From assembly GCA_002831545.1 (NCBI GenBank), contig CP025095.1, forward strand, positions 2,232,001 to 2,296,000: a stretch of 64,000 nucleotides of DNA. The letters run 5' to 3'. The notes beneath the pieces are model-generated. The model saw only the letters and a list, made by a program, of their open reading frames with translations, was not told where the DNA came from and ran no database searches. How positions within the stretch are numbered: position 1 is the first letter of the stretch; every line of letters starts with the position of its first letter. The translations under genes were made by a program, and so were the position numbers. Positions 43,791 to 51,913 of this stretch are shown one piece after another. This DNA is from Streptococcus suis. Its GTDB lineage: Bacteria > Bacillota > Bacilli > Lactobacillales > Streptococcaceae.

Positions 43791-43814
43791 GTATTATTAT
43801 TATTATTATTATTG
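43791..43814. repeat. Trinucleotide tract (ATT)7 beside a stop codon
   Basis: Seven ATT/TAT units lie between the terminator and the stop codon of the lipoprotein gene. No reading frame is affected. Confidence 0.9.
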
Positions 43815-43815
43815 A

Positions 43816-44976
43816 TTACCAGCCACCGTGGCCACCAGCACCTGGTCCTGTCGCAATGATTTGAGTAATCTGCTCACCGTTAACGGTTACCGTACCTCCT
43901 GTCAATTCAGCAGTTCCGTCGAAGTCAAAAGCAGATTGAGCTGTTACAGCAATAGTACCCCCAGAAATGTAGATATCACCGTTGGCATCAAAAGCATCTG
44001 TATCCCCACTACCAACCGCAACTTTCAAGTCACCACCAGTTACCTTGATATAGATATCAGATGAAGTTGTACTTGACGCGTTAATAGCATCATCTGAGCC
44101 ATAGACATCAATTGTACCACCGTTGATAGTGATATTAGTTCCTTCCAAGGCTTCTACTGATTCTGATACTGTAATGGTACCTCCGTCAATTGTCAAAGCC
44201 GTCTCCGCTTTAATACCATCATCACCTGCTTTTACAGTAATTTCACCACCTGTGATAGTTGTATAACCTTTGGTAGTATCTGTATCATTTGTAGACTTGA
44301 TACCATCACCACCTGCTGTGACATTGATTGTACCACCATTGATTGTCAATGAATCCTTGCCACGGATACCATCATCCACTGCAGTGACGGTAATGTTTCC
44401 TGAATTCACGACAAGGTCATCTGTCGATACGATGCCATCTTGGAAGTTGCCTTCAACGGTCAGGCTACCATTTCCTGTAATGGTCAAATCAGCTTCAACA
44501 TGGATAGCCCCTTCAATATTGGTGTCTGTATGATTGCTGGTATCTTTCACTGTATTCGTCGTACCATCTTTGATTTCCAATTCAACATTGTCAGCATTAA
44601 TAACATTGATTGCTGCAGTATCTGAACTTGAAATCTCAGCACCTGCTAGAATGATGCGAACATTGGCATCTGTTTCAACCGTTACACCAGCAGTTGTTGA
44701 ACCTGTCAAAATGTAGGTACCACCCTCTGTAATTTTCAAGCCATCGTTTGAAAGTGTTACTTCTGTAGTAGGAAGGGCTGACCAGTCAATCGAAGATGAT
44801 GATGAACTTGAGTCAGATGATGTGCTATTGCTGGAAGTAGTTGATGCACTTGATTGACTTGTAGCTGCAGAACTTGATGTTGTCATTGAACTAGAAGTTG
44901 ATGAACATGCCACCAAGATACCGATACTCATCAACGTGACACCCGAATAAAGTAGTTTTTTAAAATTTGTTTTCAT
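43816..44976 (-). CDS. Carbohydrate-binding beta-helix lipoprotein (Cthe_2159-like)
   Basis: A 386-residue lipoprotein: signal MKTNFKKLLYSGVTLMSIGI, lipobox L-V-A-C (Cys24), a Ser/Thr linker (about 25-65), then repeated beta-helix coils with motifs such as GDDGIKAETALTIDGGTITV and GGDGIKSTNDT. Repeated D-D-G-I/D-A/I-N turns are typical of Cthe_2159/DUF4353 proteins, which bind Ca2+ and acidic polysaccharide. It ends in a glycine-rich GPGAGGHGGW. The product would be displayed on the cell surface. Function in this organism is not known. Confidence 0.85.
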   Translation of the reverse strand: MKTNFKKLLYSGVTLMSIGILVACSSTSSSMTTSSSAATSQSSASTTSSNSTSSDSSSSSSSIDWSALPTTEVTLSNDGLKITEGGTYILTGSTTAGVTVETDANVRIILAGAEISSSDTAAINVINADNVELEIKDGTTNTVKDTSNHTDTNIEGAIHVEADLTITGNGSLTVEGNFQDGIVSTDDLVVNSGNITVTAVDDGIRGKDSLTINGGTINVTAGGDGIKSTNDTDTTKGYTTITGGEITVKAGDDGIKAETALTIDGGTITVSESVEALEGTNITINGGTIDVYGSDDAINASSTTSSDIYIKVTGGDLKVAVGSGDTDAFDANGDIYISGGTIAVTAQSAFDFDGTAELTGGTVTVNGEQITQIIATGPGAGGHGGW

Positions 44977-45228
44977 AAATAGATTCCTTTTCTTTCTTAG
45001 GAGGTTTTTGGATACCTTCCTGATATGCTCTTAGTTTACCTTCCCTACCTAAAAGAAAGATTAAAGATTACCAAAAGAAAACTTAAAGTCTGATTTTTAC
45101 CAGTATGCTTGTACTACCTAGGCTCCTTCCACTACCGTCCATTCAACATTCGTTCCATGATTACCCTTCCCCTCAAGGAATACCCTATTAAAATTGGGTC
45201 CCCTGATGTAGACTGCCTGAATTTGAAC
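44977..45228. promoter_or_regulatory. Intergenic region between lipoprotein and exporter genes
   Basis: It contains the lipoprotein promoter region, and a hairpin GGAATACCCTATTAAAATTGGG near 45178-45200 that could end the strC transcript. I see no gene. Confidence 0.4.
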
Positions 45229-46320
45229 TTACGTCCTTTCCTCTCTATTTGAAAATGAAAAGAATAAAAAGGAAAACAAAGTTATGATGCCAAATAGTAA
45301 ATAATTACTCCTTATACCAAAGTTATCTGCGAAAATACCAGCTAGAAAGTCCGATACCATAAAACTAATGGAAATAAATAAATTATAGACCGACCATGAT
45401 ACTGCTCTATTTTTTTCTATCGAACTATTAAACATAGAATAAAAATGATTATTATAACTTGAATTGAGAACACGCATCAATAAAAATAATACAATTTCTA
45501 TGAATACATTCGTTTGAAAAAACATAAAAATAGCTAGCACTGGTAGTAATAAACTGATTTCAAACTTCATTTTTAGGTAACTCCCCAAAGCCATAGCTAT
45601 ATTAAACATGAATAGTACTATGCCCAACATATCTAGTGAAAGTCCCTGTTCATTTAGAAAAATGCCTGCATAGGAATTGCTGATCATAATTAGAGTTGAG
45701 AATGCTACTCCTAACAGTAGTAAATACCATGGAATCGTTTTAACATCATCAAAGCTAAAAAATCTTGAATCATTAGGTAATTCATTTTTTATTTCAGGTA
45801 ATTGTATCACATTTAAGAGGCTGAAAATGACAAATACAATCGAAATAATAATCGGATAAATATAATTCCTATTCAGTAGATAGGGAGATATAATTGTAAT
45901 AATCGCTATAAAAATGTATTTTACCGTATTGAGGTATTTCAAAAAAGATTGATATACTAGCTCGTTGCCAATTAATTCAAAATTATAAGCATTAAGAACG
46001 CCTGAAGATAAGGATTCTGACAAGCCAAAAAATATCGCTGAAATATATATTATTTTTGATTGTCCTAACAGTAAGCAAGATAGGGCTAAAGTTAATAACA
46101 AATTTGATAAAATCAAAATTTTCTTATAGCCAAACTTACTTGAAAGAAAACTTAAAGGAATATCAAAAACTGAGCCGCATAACTCAGTAATCACTGATAA
46201 AGTAGCTATTTCTGTGAAAGAGAAGCCCAGATGCTTTAAGAGCAATACACCTATAAAATAGTAGGGCAATCCGGACAAAAATATATTCATCATGTATAAG
46301 TTCAAAAATCTTTTACTCAT
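45229..46320 (-). CDS. strC: MFS exporter of the streptide-like cluster
   Basis: A 363-residue protein with about eleven or twelve hydrophobic segments and an MFS-like basic loop (SSKFGYKKILIL). The start is the ATG that overlaps the strB stop as ATGA (46318-46320), giving MSKRFLNLYMMNIFLSGLPY; the longer reading starts at a TTG. It is translationally coupled to strB. In this setting it most likely exports the modified peptide, but I see no protease domain, so leader removal needs another enzyme. The strC name is by position. Confidence 0.8.
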   Translation of the reverse strand: MSKRFLNLYMMNIFLSGLPYYFIGVLLLKHLGFSFTEIATLSVITELCGSVFDIPLSFLSSKFGYKKILILSNLLLTLALSCLLLGQSKIIYISAIFFGLSESLSSGVLNAYNFELIGNELVYQSFLKYLNTVKYIFIAIITIISPYLLNRNYIYPIIISIVFVIFSLLNVIQLPEIKNELPNDSRFFSFDDVKTIPWYLLLLGVAFSTLIMISNSYAGIFLNEQGLSLDMLGIVLFMFNIAMALGSYLKMKFEISLLLPVLAIFMFFQTNVFIEIVLFLLMRVLNSSYNNHFYSMFNSSIEKNRAVSWSVYNLFISISFMVSDFLAGIFADNFGIRSNYLLFGIITLFSFLFFSFSNREERT

Positions 46321-47636
46321 AATTGGCAAACTGAGTCTCTAAAATATTCTGGACTCTTCTCCTTGATCAAGTTAATATAGCAGCCACCCTCGCAAATTTT
46401 TAACAATCCACAAGATAAACACTTAGAATTCTTCGTTCTAAAAGAACGAATCCCTCCATACAACGGATCATCATACCAAACATCTAACAAATCTTTTTCA
46501 AAGGCATTCTGCTTAGTTTGATTAACTCCTAAAAAAGCAATGCAGGGCAAGATATCCCCATTAGACATTATTTCCATCTTAGTATATTTTGCACGACATC
46601 CATAATACATTTCGTCAAACTCTGAAAATTCAATTGAATTATTTATCAACTCTGGATAAGCGGTGAAAAGATGACATCCCTCAGTAGCAAAATTTAAATT
46701 TGCTTCACGTTGAGTTATATAATCTGTAACATACTCATTCAACCTTCTCAAATCAGCCAAATCGTATTTTTTCTTTATTTTCGTATATCCTGTTACCTCA
46801 GAATAATTAGCTACTGAAAACCTATCTATTTTATTCTCTATACAAAAATCAACCAATTCTATAATTTGCTCATAGCTTTGCTTTGTATACACTGCATTAA
46901 TTCTACATTTTTTTCCAACCTCATTAAAGTACTTCGCTAATTTTATTTGTCTATCAGGTCTCACCCCCATTAATTCAAAATTTAATTTAGAATCTAAAGT
47001 CTGCAAAGATAAAACCGGTGTAATATATTTAGATTTAGCTAGAATTTCTACTGTACTTTTCTTTATTAATTGGGCATTAGTTGTTATAGTAGTCTTTATC
47101 TTTAGTTCCTCACAAGCTATCAACAAATTATCAATATCAAAATATCTAGTCGGTTCCCCTCCTAAAATTGAAACACTTAACACTCCATTATCTTTTGCTT
47201 GGCGCAAAATTCTTTCCCAATCTTTAGCAGGTTTGGCATTTCTATCTTCACGATTTGCTAAAAAACAAAAACCACATTTTAAATCACAGTACATACTGGG
47301 GTATATTACTAGTTCAAGCGGAAAACTCAGTATGTTATGTTTTTTTAATTTTGCTACATGCTTTCTCGCATTTTGAAGAGTCTCGTAAGGATTGTTCGAT
47401 GAATCCTCAATATTATTATCAGAATAGATATTTAATGATAATGCTCTCTCTAGTTTCCCCATCTCAATTTCTTTTTTAAAAAAAGAAGTTGCAATTTCAA
47501 TACCATGATTTTGAACTAAATATAGAAAGAAAGCCTCAGTCTCATCTAACTCTATTCTTTCAAAATTTGTTTTGTTTATTAAAATTCCACCAAACTTTTC
47601 TAATCTAAATAAAATATCTTCTGAAATTGTCCTCAT
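46317..47636 (-). CDS. strB: Radical SAM/SPASM peptide-modifying enzyme (StrB-like)
   Basis: A 439-residue radical SAM enzyme. The cluster motif is CDLKCGFC (Cys117, Cys121, Cys124), the SAM core follows, and the C-terminal SPASM part has GCRAKYTK, ILPCIAF, CLSCGLLKICEGGC and a final SVCQL cysteine for auxiliary Fe-S clusters. StrB of streptide clusters joins Lys and Trp side chains in the peptide precursor. I use the ATG at 47634-47636 with AAAGAGGTG upstream. It follows the precursor strA after 63 bases, which include a terminator hairpin, and overlaps strC. Confidence 0.92.
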   Translation of the reverse strand: MRTISEDILFRLEKFGGILINKTNFERIELDETEAFFLYLVQNHGIEIATSFFKKEIEMGKLERALSLNIYSDNNIEDSSNNPYETLQNARKHVAKLKKHNILSFPLELVIYPSMYCDLKCGFCFLANREDRNAKPAKDWERILRQAKDNGVLSVSILGGEPTRYFDIDNLLIACEELKIKTTITTNAQLIKKSTVEILAKSKYITPVLSLQTLDSKLNFELMGVRPDRQIKLAKYFNEVGKKCRINAVYTKQSYEQIIELVDFCIENKIDRFSVANYSEVTGYTKIKKKYDLADLRRLNEYVTDYITQREANLNFATEGCHLFTAYPELINNSIEFSEFDEMYYGCRAKYTKMEIMSNGDILPCIAFLGVNQTKQNAFEKDLLDVWYDDPLYGGIRSFRTKNSKCLSCGLLKICEGGCYINLIKEKSPEYFRDSVCQL

Positions 47637-47650
47637 CTTGAACACCTCTT

Positions 47651-47680
47651 TAAAAAAGCAGAGGAAAATAACCTCTGCTT
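47651..47680 (-). terminator. Terminator between strA and strB
   Basis: On the minus strand AAGCAGAGG-TTATTTT-CCTCTGCTT with TTTT. It lies between the precursor and the enzyme, so it likely makes more strA than strB mRNA. Confidence 0.85.
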
Positions 47681-47699
47681 AACCTATGTATAAATTACT

Positions 47700-47768
47700 T
47701 TATACATGCCAACCGTCGCCTTTTGCCATAGCACTAGACTCAAGGACTTTTTCAAGTTCTTTTGACAT
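47700..47768 (-). CDS. strA: Streptide-like RiPP precursor StrA
   Basis: A 22-codon ORF: leader MSKELEKVLESSAM and core AKGDGWHV, with AAAGGAG nine bases before the ATG. From memory, the S. thermophilus streptide precursor has the same leader type and the core AKGDGWKVM followed by a seven-residue trailer; streptide has a Lys2-Trp6 bond. Here K-G-D-G-W gives the same KxxxW, but the C-terminal K-V-M is replaced by H-V and there is no trailer. It is the first gene of strABC on the minus strand, just after rgg. It is too short for most ORF callers. Confidence 0.9.
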   Translation of the reverse strand: MSKELEKVLESSAMAKGDGWHV

Positions 47769-47832
47769 AATTGCTACTCCTTTCGAACGTGATACTGTAA
47801 GTATATTCTTTTAAATCAATTACAATAAAATG

Positions 47833-47845
47833 TTCCCATATATGC
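47833..47845 (-). promoter_or_regulatory. Shared Rgg box upstream of strA
   Basis: On the minus strand GCATATATGGGAA (followed by CATTTTATTG) is 65 bases before the strA ATG and directly after the rgg stop. The same 13-mer is found before shp. Confidence 0.75.
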
Positions 47846-47848
47846 CAA

Positions 47849-48712
47849 TTAACTATTTTCTGTTAAAATTTTTTTCAAATGTTCTTCATAAATCTGTGCC
47901 ACATGATCACTACCTGCTAATTTCATCGCTCCAATACACTTCCTCATTTCCACAATCGCAAATTTACTTCCAGTTTTGCGATAGCGATAAAGATTTTGAG
48001 CATAGAGAAAAACAAGTCTCTCATAAATTTCTGTTTCGATAAAAAAGCACTGTTTCAATTGCTTCTCAAAATACAAAGCATCTATAAGATTTTGCCGTTC
48101 GATACAGGTGATATAGGCATTAAGTAACATCGTAGAAATAAGACGACGATTATTAGGGATTTCTTTAAAAAAGTCTGACCGTCTAGACATTTCCCTCGCT
48201 AATACTATGAAAACATCATATTTCAAGACATCTAAAGTATTCATGAAAATCAAAAGTTCATAATAGCCCCAGTATTCCACACTAAATAAATAGTCAGTTA
48301 ATTCATCTAAGTCTTTATCATTGTAATAATTTTCCCCTGACAAATCTTGCAGGCGAATCTTTAATAAAATGATATTGATGTGATAAAATTTCTCCCGTTT
48401 ATCCTCCGATTCTATCTGAGAATAAAGAAGTTTTTTCATGCCTTCGACATCACGAGTAGATACATAATAACGTACTTTTGACAGGAGCTCATTTAGTTCA
48501 TCTCTATGAAAATCATGAACCGCATACATAAATTCATCGATCGGCATGTTAATTTCATCCAATATGAGTAAGAACTTTGAAATCGTTAAGTCAGTCTCTC
48601 CTTTCTCAAATCGAGAGAGCTGAGACGTTGAGATACCAACCTTTGCGACATCTTTTAATTTTAATCCTCTCGATTCTCGAAACTTTTTAAAAATTTCTCC
48701 AAAATTTTTCAT
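47849..48712 (-). CDS. rgg: Rgg family transcription regulator
   Basis: I take the ATG with GGAGGAGAG just upstream, giving MKNFGEIFKKFRESRGLKLK (287 residues). The N-terminal HTH (about 1-60; STSQLSRFEKGETDLTISKF) is followed by helical repeats that bind a peptide. Next to a divergent SHP gene and upstream of a radical SAM cluster, it is the expected sensor: imported SHP binds Rgg and turns on shp and strABC. It is transcribed in the same direction as strA. Confidence 0.93.
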   Translation of the reverse strand: MKNFGEIFKKFRESRGLKLKDVAKVGISTSQLSRFEKGETDLTISKFLLILDEINMPIDEFMYAVHDFHRDELNELLSKVRYYVSTRDVEGMKKLLYSQIESEDKREKFYHINIILLKIRLQDLSGENYYNDKDLDELTDYLFSVEYWGYYELLIFMNTLDVLKYDVFIVLAREMSRRSDFFKEIPNNRRLISTMLLNAYITCIERQNLIDALYFEKQLKQCFFIETEIYERLVFLYAQNLYRYRKTGSKFAIVEMRKCIGAMKLAGSDHVAQIYEEHLKKILTENS

Positions 48713-48729
48713 CTCTCCTCCTCCATCAC

Positions 48730-48742
48730 GCATATATGGGAA
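48730..48742 (+). promoter_or_regulatory. Shared Rgg box upstream of shp
   Basis: GCATATATGGGAA (followed by TAATTTTTG), then TATAAT 17 bases further on (48760-48765). It is identical to the strA box and has the same orientation to its gene. Confidence 0.75.
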
Positions 48743-48804
48743 TAATTTTTGTTTGATCCTATAATAGCATACAATAAAGAAAAATAAAAGTGAGGATTAT
48801 CACA

Positions 48805-48876
48805 TGAAAAAATACCATTTATTAACTCTTCTTTTTGTTATTTTAGAAGGAATTATCGTCATCGGTGTAGGATAAA
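48805..48876 (+). CDS. shp: SHP pheromone precursor
   Basis: A 23-residue hydrophobic peptide, MKKYHLLTLLFVILEGIIVI and GVG, with GTGAGGATT upstream. It has the SHP pattern: basic start, hydrophobic middle, then an acidic residue at the start of the mature part, EGIIVIGVG. From memory, S. thermophilus SHP1358 matures to EGIIVIVVG, so the difference is one residue. It should be exported, trimmed (Eep-type), re-imported by oligopeptide permease, and bound by Rgg. The stop codon abuts a group II intron remnant. Confidence 0.92.
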
Positions 48877-48878
48877 AT

Positions 48879-49079
48879 CGAGTAAGAGCTACTCACCACC
48901 CCCTCTCACACCACCGTACATACCGTTCGGTAAACGGCGGTTCAACTAATTTTTAACGCATGTCGTTCTAGATAATAATCTAAGTAAGAAGCCAGTCCAT
49001 GTTTAGCGAGGACTGGTTTTGATATGGCACATTTCAATACCGACTTCTGAGCCACTAATGGATAACGGTCACCCTATCC
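48879..49079 (-). mobile_element. Group II intron remnant, 3' end with maturase C-terminus
   Basis: On the minus strand a broken reading frame continues GDRYPLVAQKSVLKCAISKP and HGLASYLDYYLERHALKIS, stopping at 48942-48944, as in the C-terminus of intron-encoded reverse transcriptases; a TAG just upstream interrupts it. Next come ACCGCCGTTTACCGAACGGT and ATGTACGGTGGTGTGAGAGG, typical of the domain IV-VI region, and the end CTCTTACTCGAT. The catalytic part is missing. The intron end lies at the shp stop codon. Confidence 0.75.
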
Positions 49080-49265
49080 AGATACTTTATTCGCTATATA
49101 CGCCTTATACTAAATTAGAATCAAATTTCACAAACCGTTCCGGCATAGCTACCAACAACTATTCATTACATTTTGCAAAGTACTGAAACTAGAAAATTTT
49201 TAGGTAGTTTATCATTAAATTTACATATCTGATATAAAAATTTCCAATTATACTCATTTTGATTT
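49080..49265. other. Non-coding stretch between intron remnant and IS
   Basis: A+T-rich sequence with no recognisable gene or repeat. It may be leftover intron or chromosomal sequence. Confidence 0.4.
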
Positions 49266-50422
49266 TATACTCAGTTAAAATCAAAAATAGCGGAAGTCCA
49301 GTCTCTATCTACAATTGATTTGAGTTGATAAGCGGTTAAGGTTTGAATAACCTCTTGAAGTTTATCGATTACCTCATTTAAGGTCCTAAATACTTTATTC
49401 TTGAAACCAAGTTTACGAATCTCAGTCCAGACTTGCTCAATAGGATTCATTTCAGGTGTGTAGGGTGGAATGAAGGTAAATTCAATATTCTTAGGGATAT
49501 TTAAGGTCTGAGATTTATGCCAGATGGCATTATCCATGACTAAAACAATATAATCTTCTGGATAAGCTGCCGATAGTTGGCGTAGAAATGCATTCATCCA
49601 ATCACTATTACATCCGCCTGCTATGATGAAAAACGAGTCGCCTGTATGGGCATCCACAGCTCCATAACAATAGCGGTACTCACGAATATGATGACTTGCT
49701 ACGTGAGGACGATAACCTTTAGGAGACCAACACGAGCCAAGTTTACTGATACGCCCAAAACCCGCCTCATCTTGATACATAAGGCGGATTTTTTGATATT
49801 CTTTTCCATCAATAAAGCGCTTACTCGTTCTCTCCTCGAATAAAGATTTTATTTTTAGACGCTAAAATGGTTTCGGCGTCTGCTTTTTTCGGATATTGGG
49901 GACGTGGGCTAACTTTTGTTGCTTACTGCGTAAGCTTTATTTCCCCTCTCAAAGAATCTTTTGATTCTTTGACCCATCCATGACGTTTCAATAGTTGGTA
50001 AAAAACGTCTTTAGTCGTTGCGTAACCAAGTTTATCTTGATAGGCTTTAAAGAGGGTGTTAACAGTAACGAATTCTCCATTCAAAGAGGAAGAGAGATGC
50101 TCTTTAAGGAAAACTTCTTCCTCCTCATGCGTCATATACGAACGGCGGCGACCACCACGATTTTCCTTTAAGAGGGCTTCTAAGCCACCACTTAGATAGC
50201 GATTCAATAAGTTTCGGACTGTCTGATGGACAAAACCTACTGATTTAGCTACGGATGTTAAATTATGGCATTCAGAATAAAGAATGAGTGCCTGGATTTT
50301 TCTATGATGCGGAGCATTATTTTTATCTTTAAGTGCTTGCTTTAATTCTTCAACTTGTGTCTGGGTAAATTCTTTTGTCATAATACTATCATATCGCTAT
50401 TTTTGATTTTTGTTAAGTATTA
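49266..50422 (-). mobile_element. IS630-family insertion sequence
   Basis: Terminal inverted repeats: left end TATACTCAGTTAAAATCAAAAATAGCG (49266-49292) against right end CGCTATTTTTGATTTTTGTTAAGTATTA (50395-50422). They match over the inner 17 bases (AAATCAAAAATAGCG). About 1.16 kb, typical size. It separates the two flanks of an intron-like sequence. TA target duplication would be expected. Confidence 0.82.
49271..50381 (-). pseudogene. IS630-family transposase, interrupted
   Basis: The N-terminal part (49923-50381, 152 codons) has the HTH: MTKEFTQTQVEELKQALKDK, then SVAKSVGFVHQTVRNLLNRY. It stops at TAA (49923-49925), but the same frame goes on with ATKVSPRPQYPKKADAETIL, so this is a nonsense change. 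A frameshift near 49865 then leads to the DDE part (49271-49780; YQDEAGFGRISK, LVMDNAIWHKS, IPPYTPEMNPIEQVW with the three acidic residues). Programmed frameshifting is known in this family, but the extra stop suggests decay. Confidence 0.78.
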
Positions 50423-50545
50423 GGTCTCGACCTCACGATAGTCAGACTTGGGAGTCGCTATTGGGTTCATGGGCTGTGGGTGCCCACAGAGGACTTGCTC
50501 CTCCGATTTACGACATACCGATGTACTCAAAGTGCTTAGGAACTA
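50423..50545. other. Possible 5' side of the group II intron remnant
   Basis: Structured, GC-rich sequence (CTGTGGGTGCCCACAG hairpin, AGGACTTGCTCCT hairpin) on the far side of the IS. It could be domain I of the same intron, minus strand, but I cannot confirm it. Confidence 0.35.
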
Positions 50546-50568
50546 CAAAAGGCCGGGAAACCCAGCCT
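50546..50568 (-). terminator. Terminator of the lipoprotein gene at 50590
   Basis: On the minus strand GGCTGGG-TTT-CCCGGCC followed by TTTTG. Confidence 0.8.
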
Positions 50569-50589
50569 AGGAATAATCATTGATAAAAT

Positions 50590-51279
50590 CTATAGCTTAA
50601 CCCAATGCAAGCTTTTCAACTCAAGCAAGGGGGATGTTTCAGGATTAGTATCCGATTCAGAAATCCGTTTCAATCCTGGAATCATTGCATTGTACTGATA
50701 AATCCGGTATACTCCACCCCCTTCAAATAAATAGGTTCCATCCTGTAAGGGACGAAGAATGGCATCCGGGCCAATTTCAAAACCAATATTTCGGAAATTA
50801 TCTACTAAACGAAAATTCTCCCCAGATAGCTGCGTGTAAAGATCAATGAGGATATAGTCACCAGATTTATTCAAGGCTATGAGCAATTCCTCTGTCCCAT
50901 TTTGATCAATATCGTATAGGCTATAAAATGCTCCGCTGTATTCTTGGCCTTGACTCGTCAGTAAACTTAGATAACTACTAACCTCGTCCTGATTAATCGC
51001 TTCAGAAACCTGACCTAAATTGGCTTGGTAACGATCGATAACGGACTGGTACACAGTCGGTATCGCCTGAGTATTTGTAGAAGATGCTTCGGTTTGTGAG
51101 TCTGAACTAGATGTAGTCTCTGAGGAAGACTCTGAGGTAGATTGTTGGTCCGAACTAGTTGTAACTTGGCTCGATGAACTAGTATTGGAAGTTTCATCCT
51201 CCTTGGTCTGAATGGATTGACATGCTGCTAATAACACAACCGTGGATACCAACATTATACGACTAATAAACTTTTTCAT
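50590..51279 (-). CDS. Lipoprotein with Ser/Thr-rich linker
   Basis: From ATG at 51277-51279 (229 residues; AGGAGGAAGTT upstream). Signal MKKFISRIMLVSTVVLLAAC with lipobox L-A-A-C (Cys20). A long Ser/Thr/Glu linker (residues 25-75) precedes a globular domain with SVIDRYQANLGQVSEAINQD and AFYSLYDIDQNGTEELLIAL. The D-I-D-Q-N-G-T-E-E-L motif resembles a calcium-binding or EF-hand-like loop often seen in secreted streptococcal proteins. Function unknown. Confidence 0.8.
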   Translation of the reverse strand: MKKFISRIMLVSTVVLLAACQSIQTKEDETSNTSSSSQVTTSSDQQSTSESSSETTSSSDSQTEASSTNTQAIPTVYQSVIDRYQANLGQVSEAINQDEVSSYLSLLTSQGQEYSGAFYSLYDIDQNGTEELLIALNKSGDYILIDLYTQLSGENFRLVDNFRNIGFEIGPDAILRPLQDGTYLFEGGGVYRIYQYNAMIPGLKRISESDTNPETSPLLELKSLHWVKL

Positions 51280-51372
51280 AACTTCCTCCTGTGCTCTATC
51301 TTTGGTCTTAGTATAACATCTTTCCGAGGGCTTGTAAACGCCACCATATTTGGACAAAGCATCCGAGCCAGA

Positions 51373-51400
51373 AAAAGCCGAATGTTTCCATCCGACTTTT
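51373..51400 (-). terminator. nusA-infB-rbfA operon terminator
   Basis: On the minus strand AAAAGTCGGATG-GAAA-CATTCGGCTTTT and TTC; stem of 12 pairs with a GAAA loop, just past the rbfA stop. Confidence 0.9.
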
Positions 51401-51404
51401 GTTG

Positions 51405-51758
51405 TTAATCTTTCTGATCAAGAGCACGCAACATTTGGTCAATTTTATTGCCGTACTCAATTGATTGGTCTTTTTCAAAGACTAAATCCGGAATTTTATA
51501 AAGGGTTAACTTACGACCAAGTTCTCTCTTAATGGTTCCCGTCGCTTTTTCAAGACCCGTTTGTACTTTTTGATTATCGGATGCCAAATTACTCATGATT
51601 GTGTAGTAAACCTTGGCCATTGACAAATCGCCGACCATCTGAACATCTGTAATGGTCACTCCCTGCACACGTGGATCACGAACTTTCTTTTGCAAAATCT
51701 CATTGACTTCGCGCTTGATTTCCATCCCGACACGGTCTGTACGAAAATGATTCGCCAT
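51405..51758 (-). CDS. rbfA: Ribosome-binding factor A
   Basis: 117 residues from [20 protein letters not shown], preceded by AAGAAAGGAG; an upstream in-frame ATG would add 19 unrelated residues. Conserved [20 protein letters not shown] and AKVYYTIM. It helps 30S maturation at low temperature. It ends the rimP-nusA-ylxR-ylxQ-infB-rbfA operon, 155 bases after infB. Confidence 0.95.
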   Translation of the reverse strand: MANHFRTDRVGMEIKREVNEILQKKVRDPRVQGVTITDVQMVGDLSMAKVYYTIMSNLASDNQKVQTGLEKATGTIKRELGRKLTLYKIPDLVFEKDQSIEYGNKIDQMLRALDQKD

Positions 51759-51913
51759 ATTCTCTCCTTTCTTAGATGATAGAAAAGCTGAGTTTCCCCA
51801 GCTTGAATAATCCAAGTAGATTAAAAACTATTGCTTTAAAACCTACTAAAATCTATTAAATTATCACTTCCTCGACAAAATCACTTGTCTATGACTTTGA
51901 CAATGAGAAAATA

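Noticed and set aside
49923..50381. orfA of IS630 as a complete gene with programmed frameshift
   Set aside because: An in-frame stop plus the separate frameshift near 49865 make two breaks, so I called the transposase a pseudogene.
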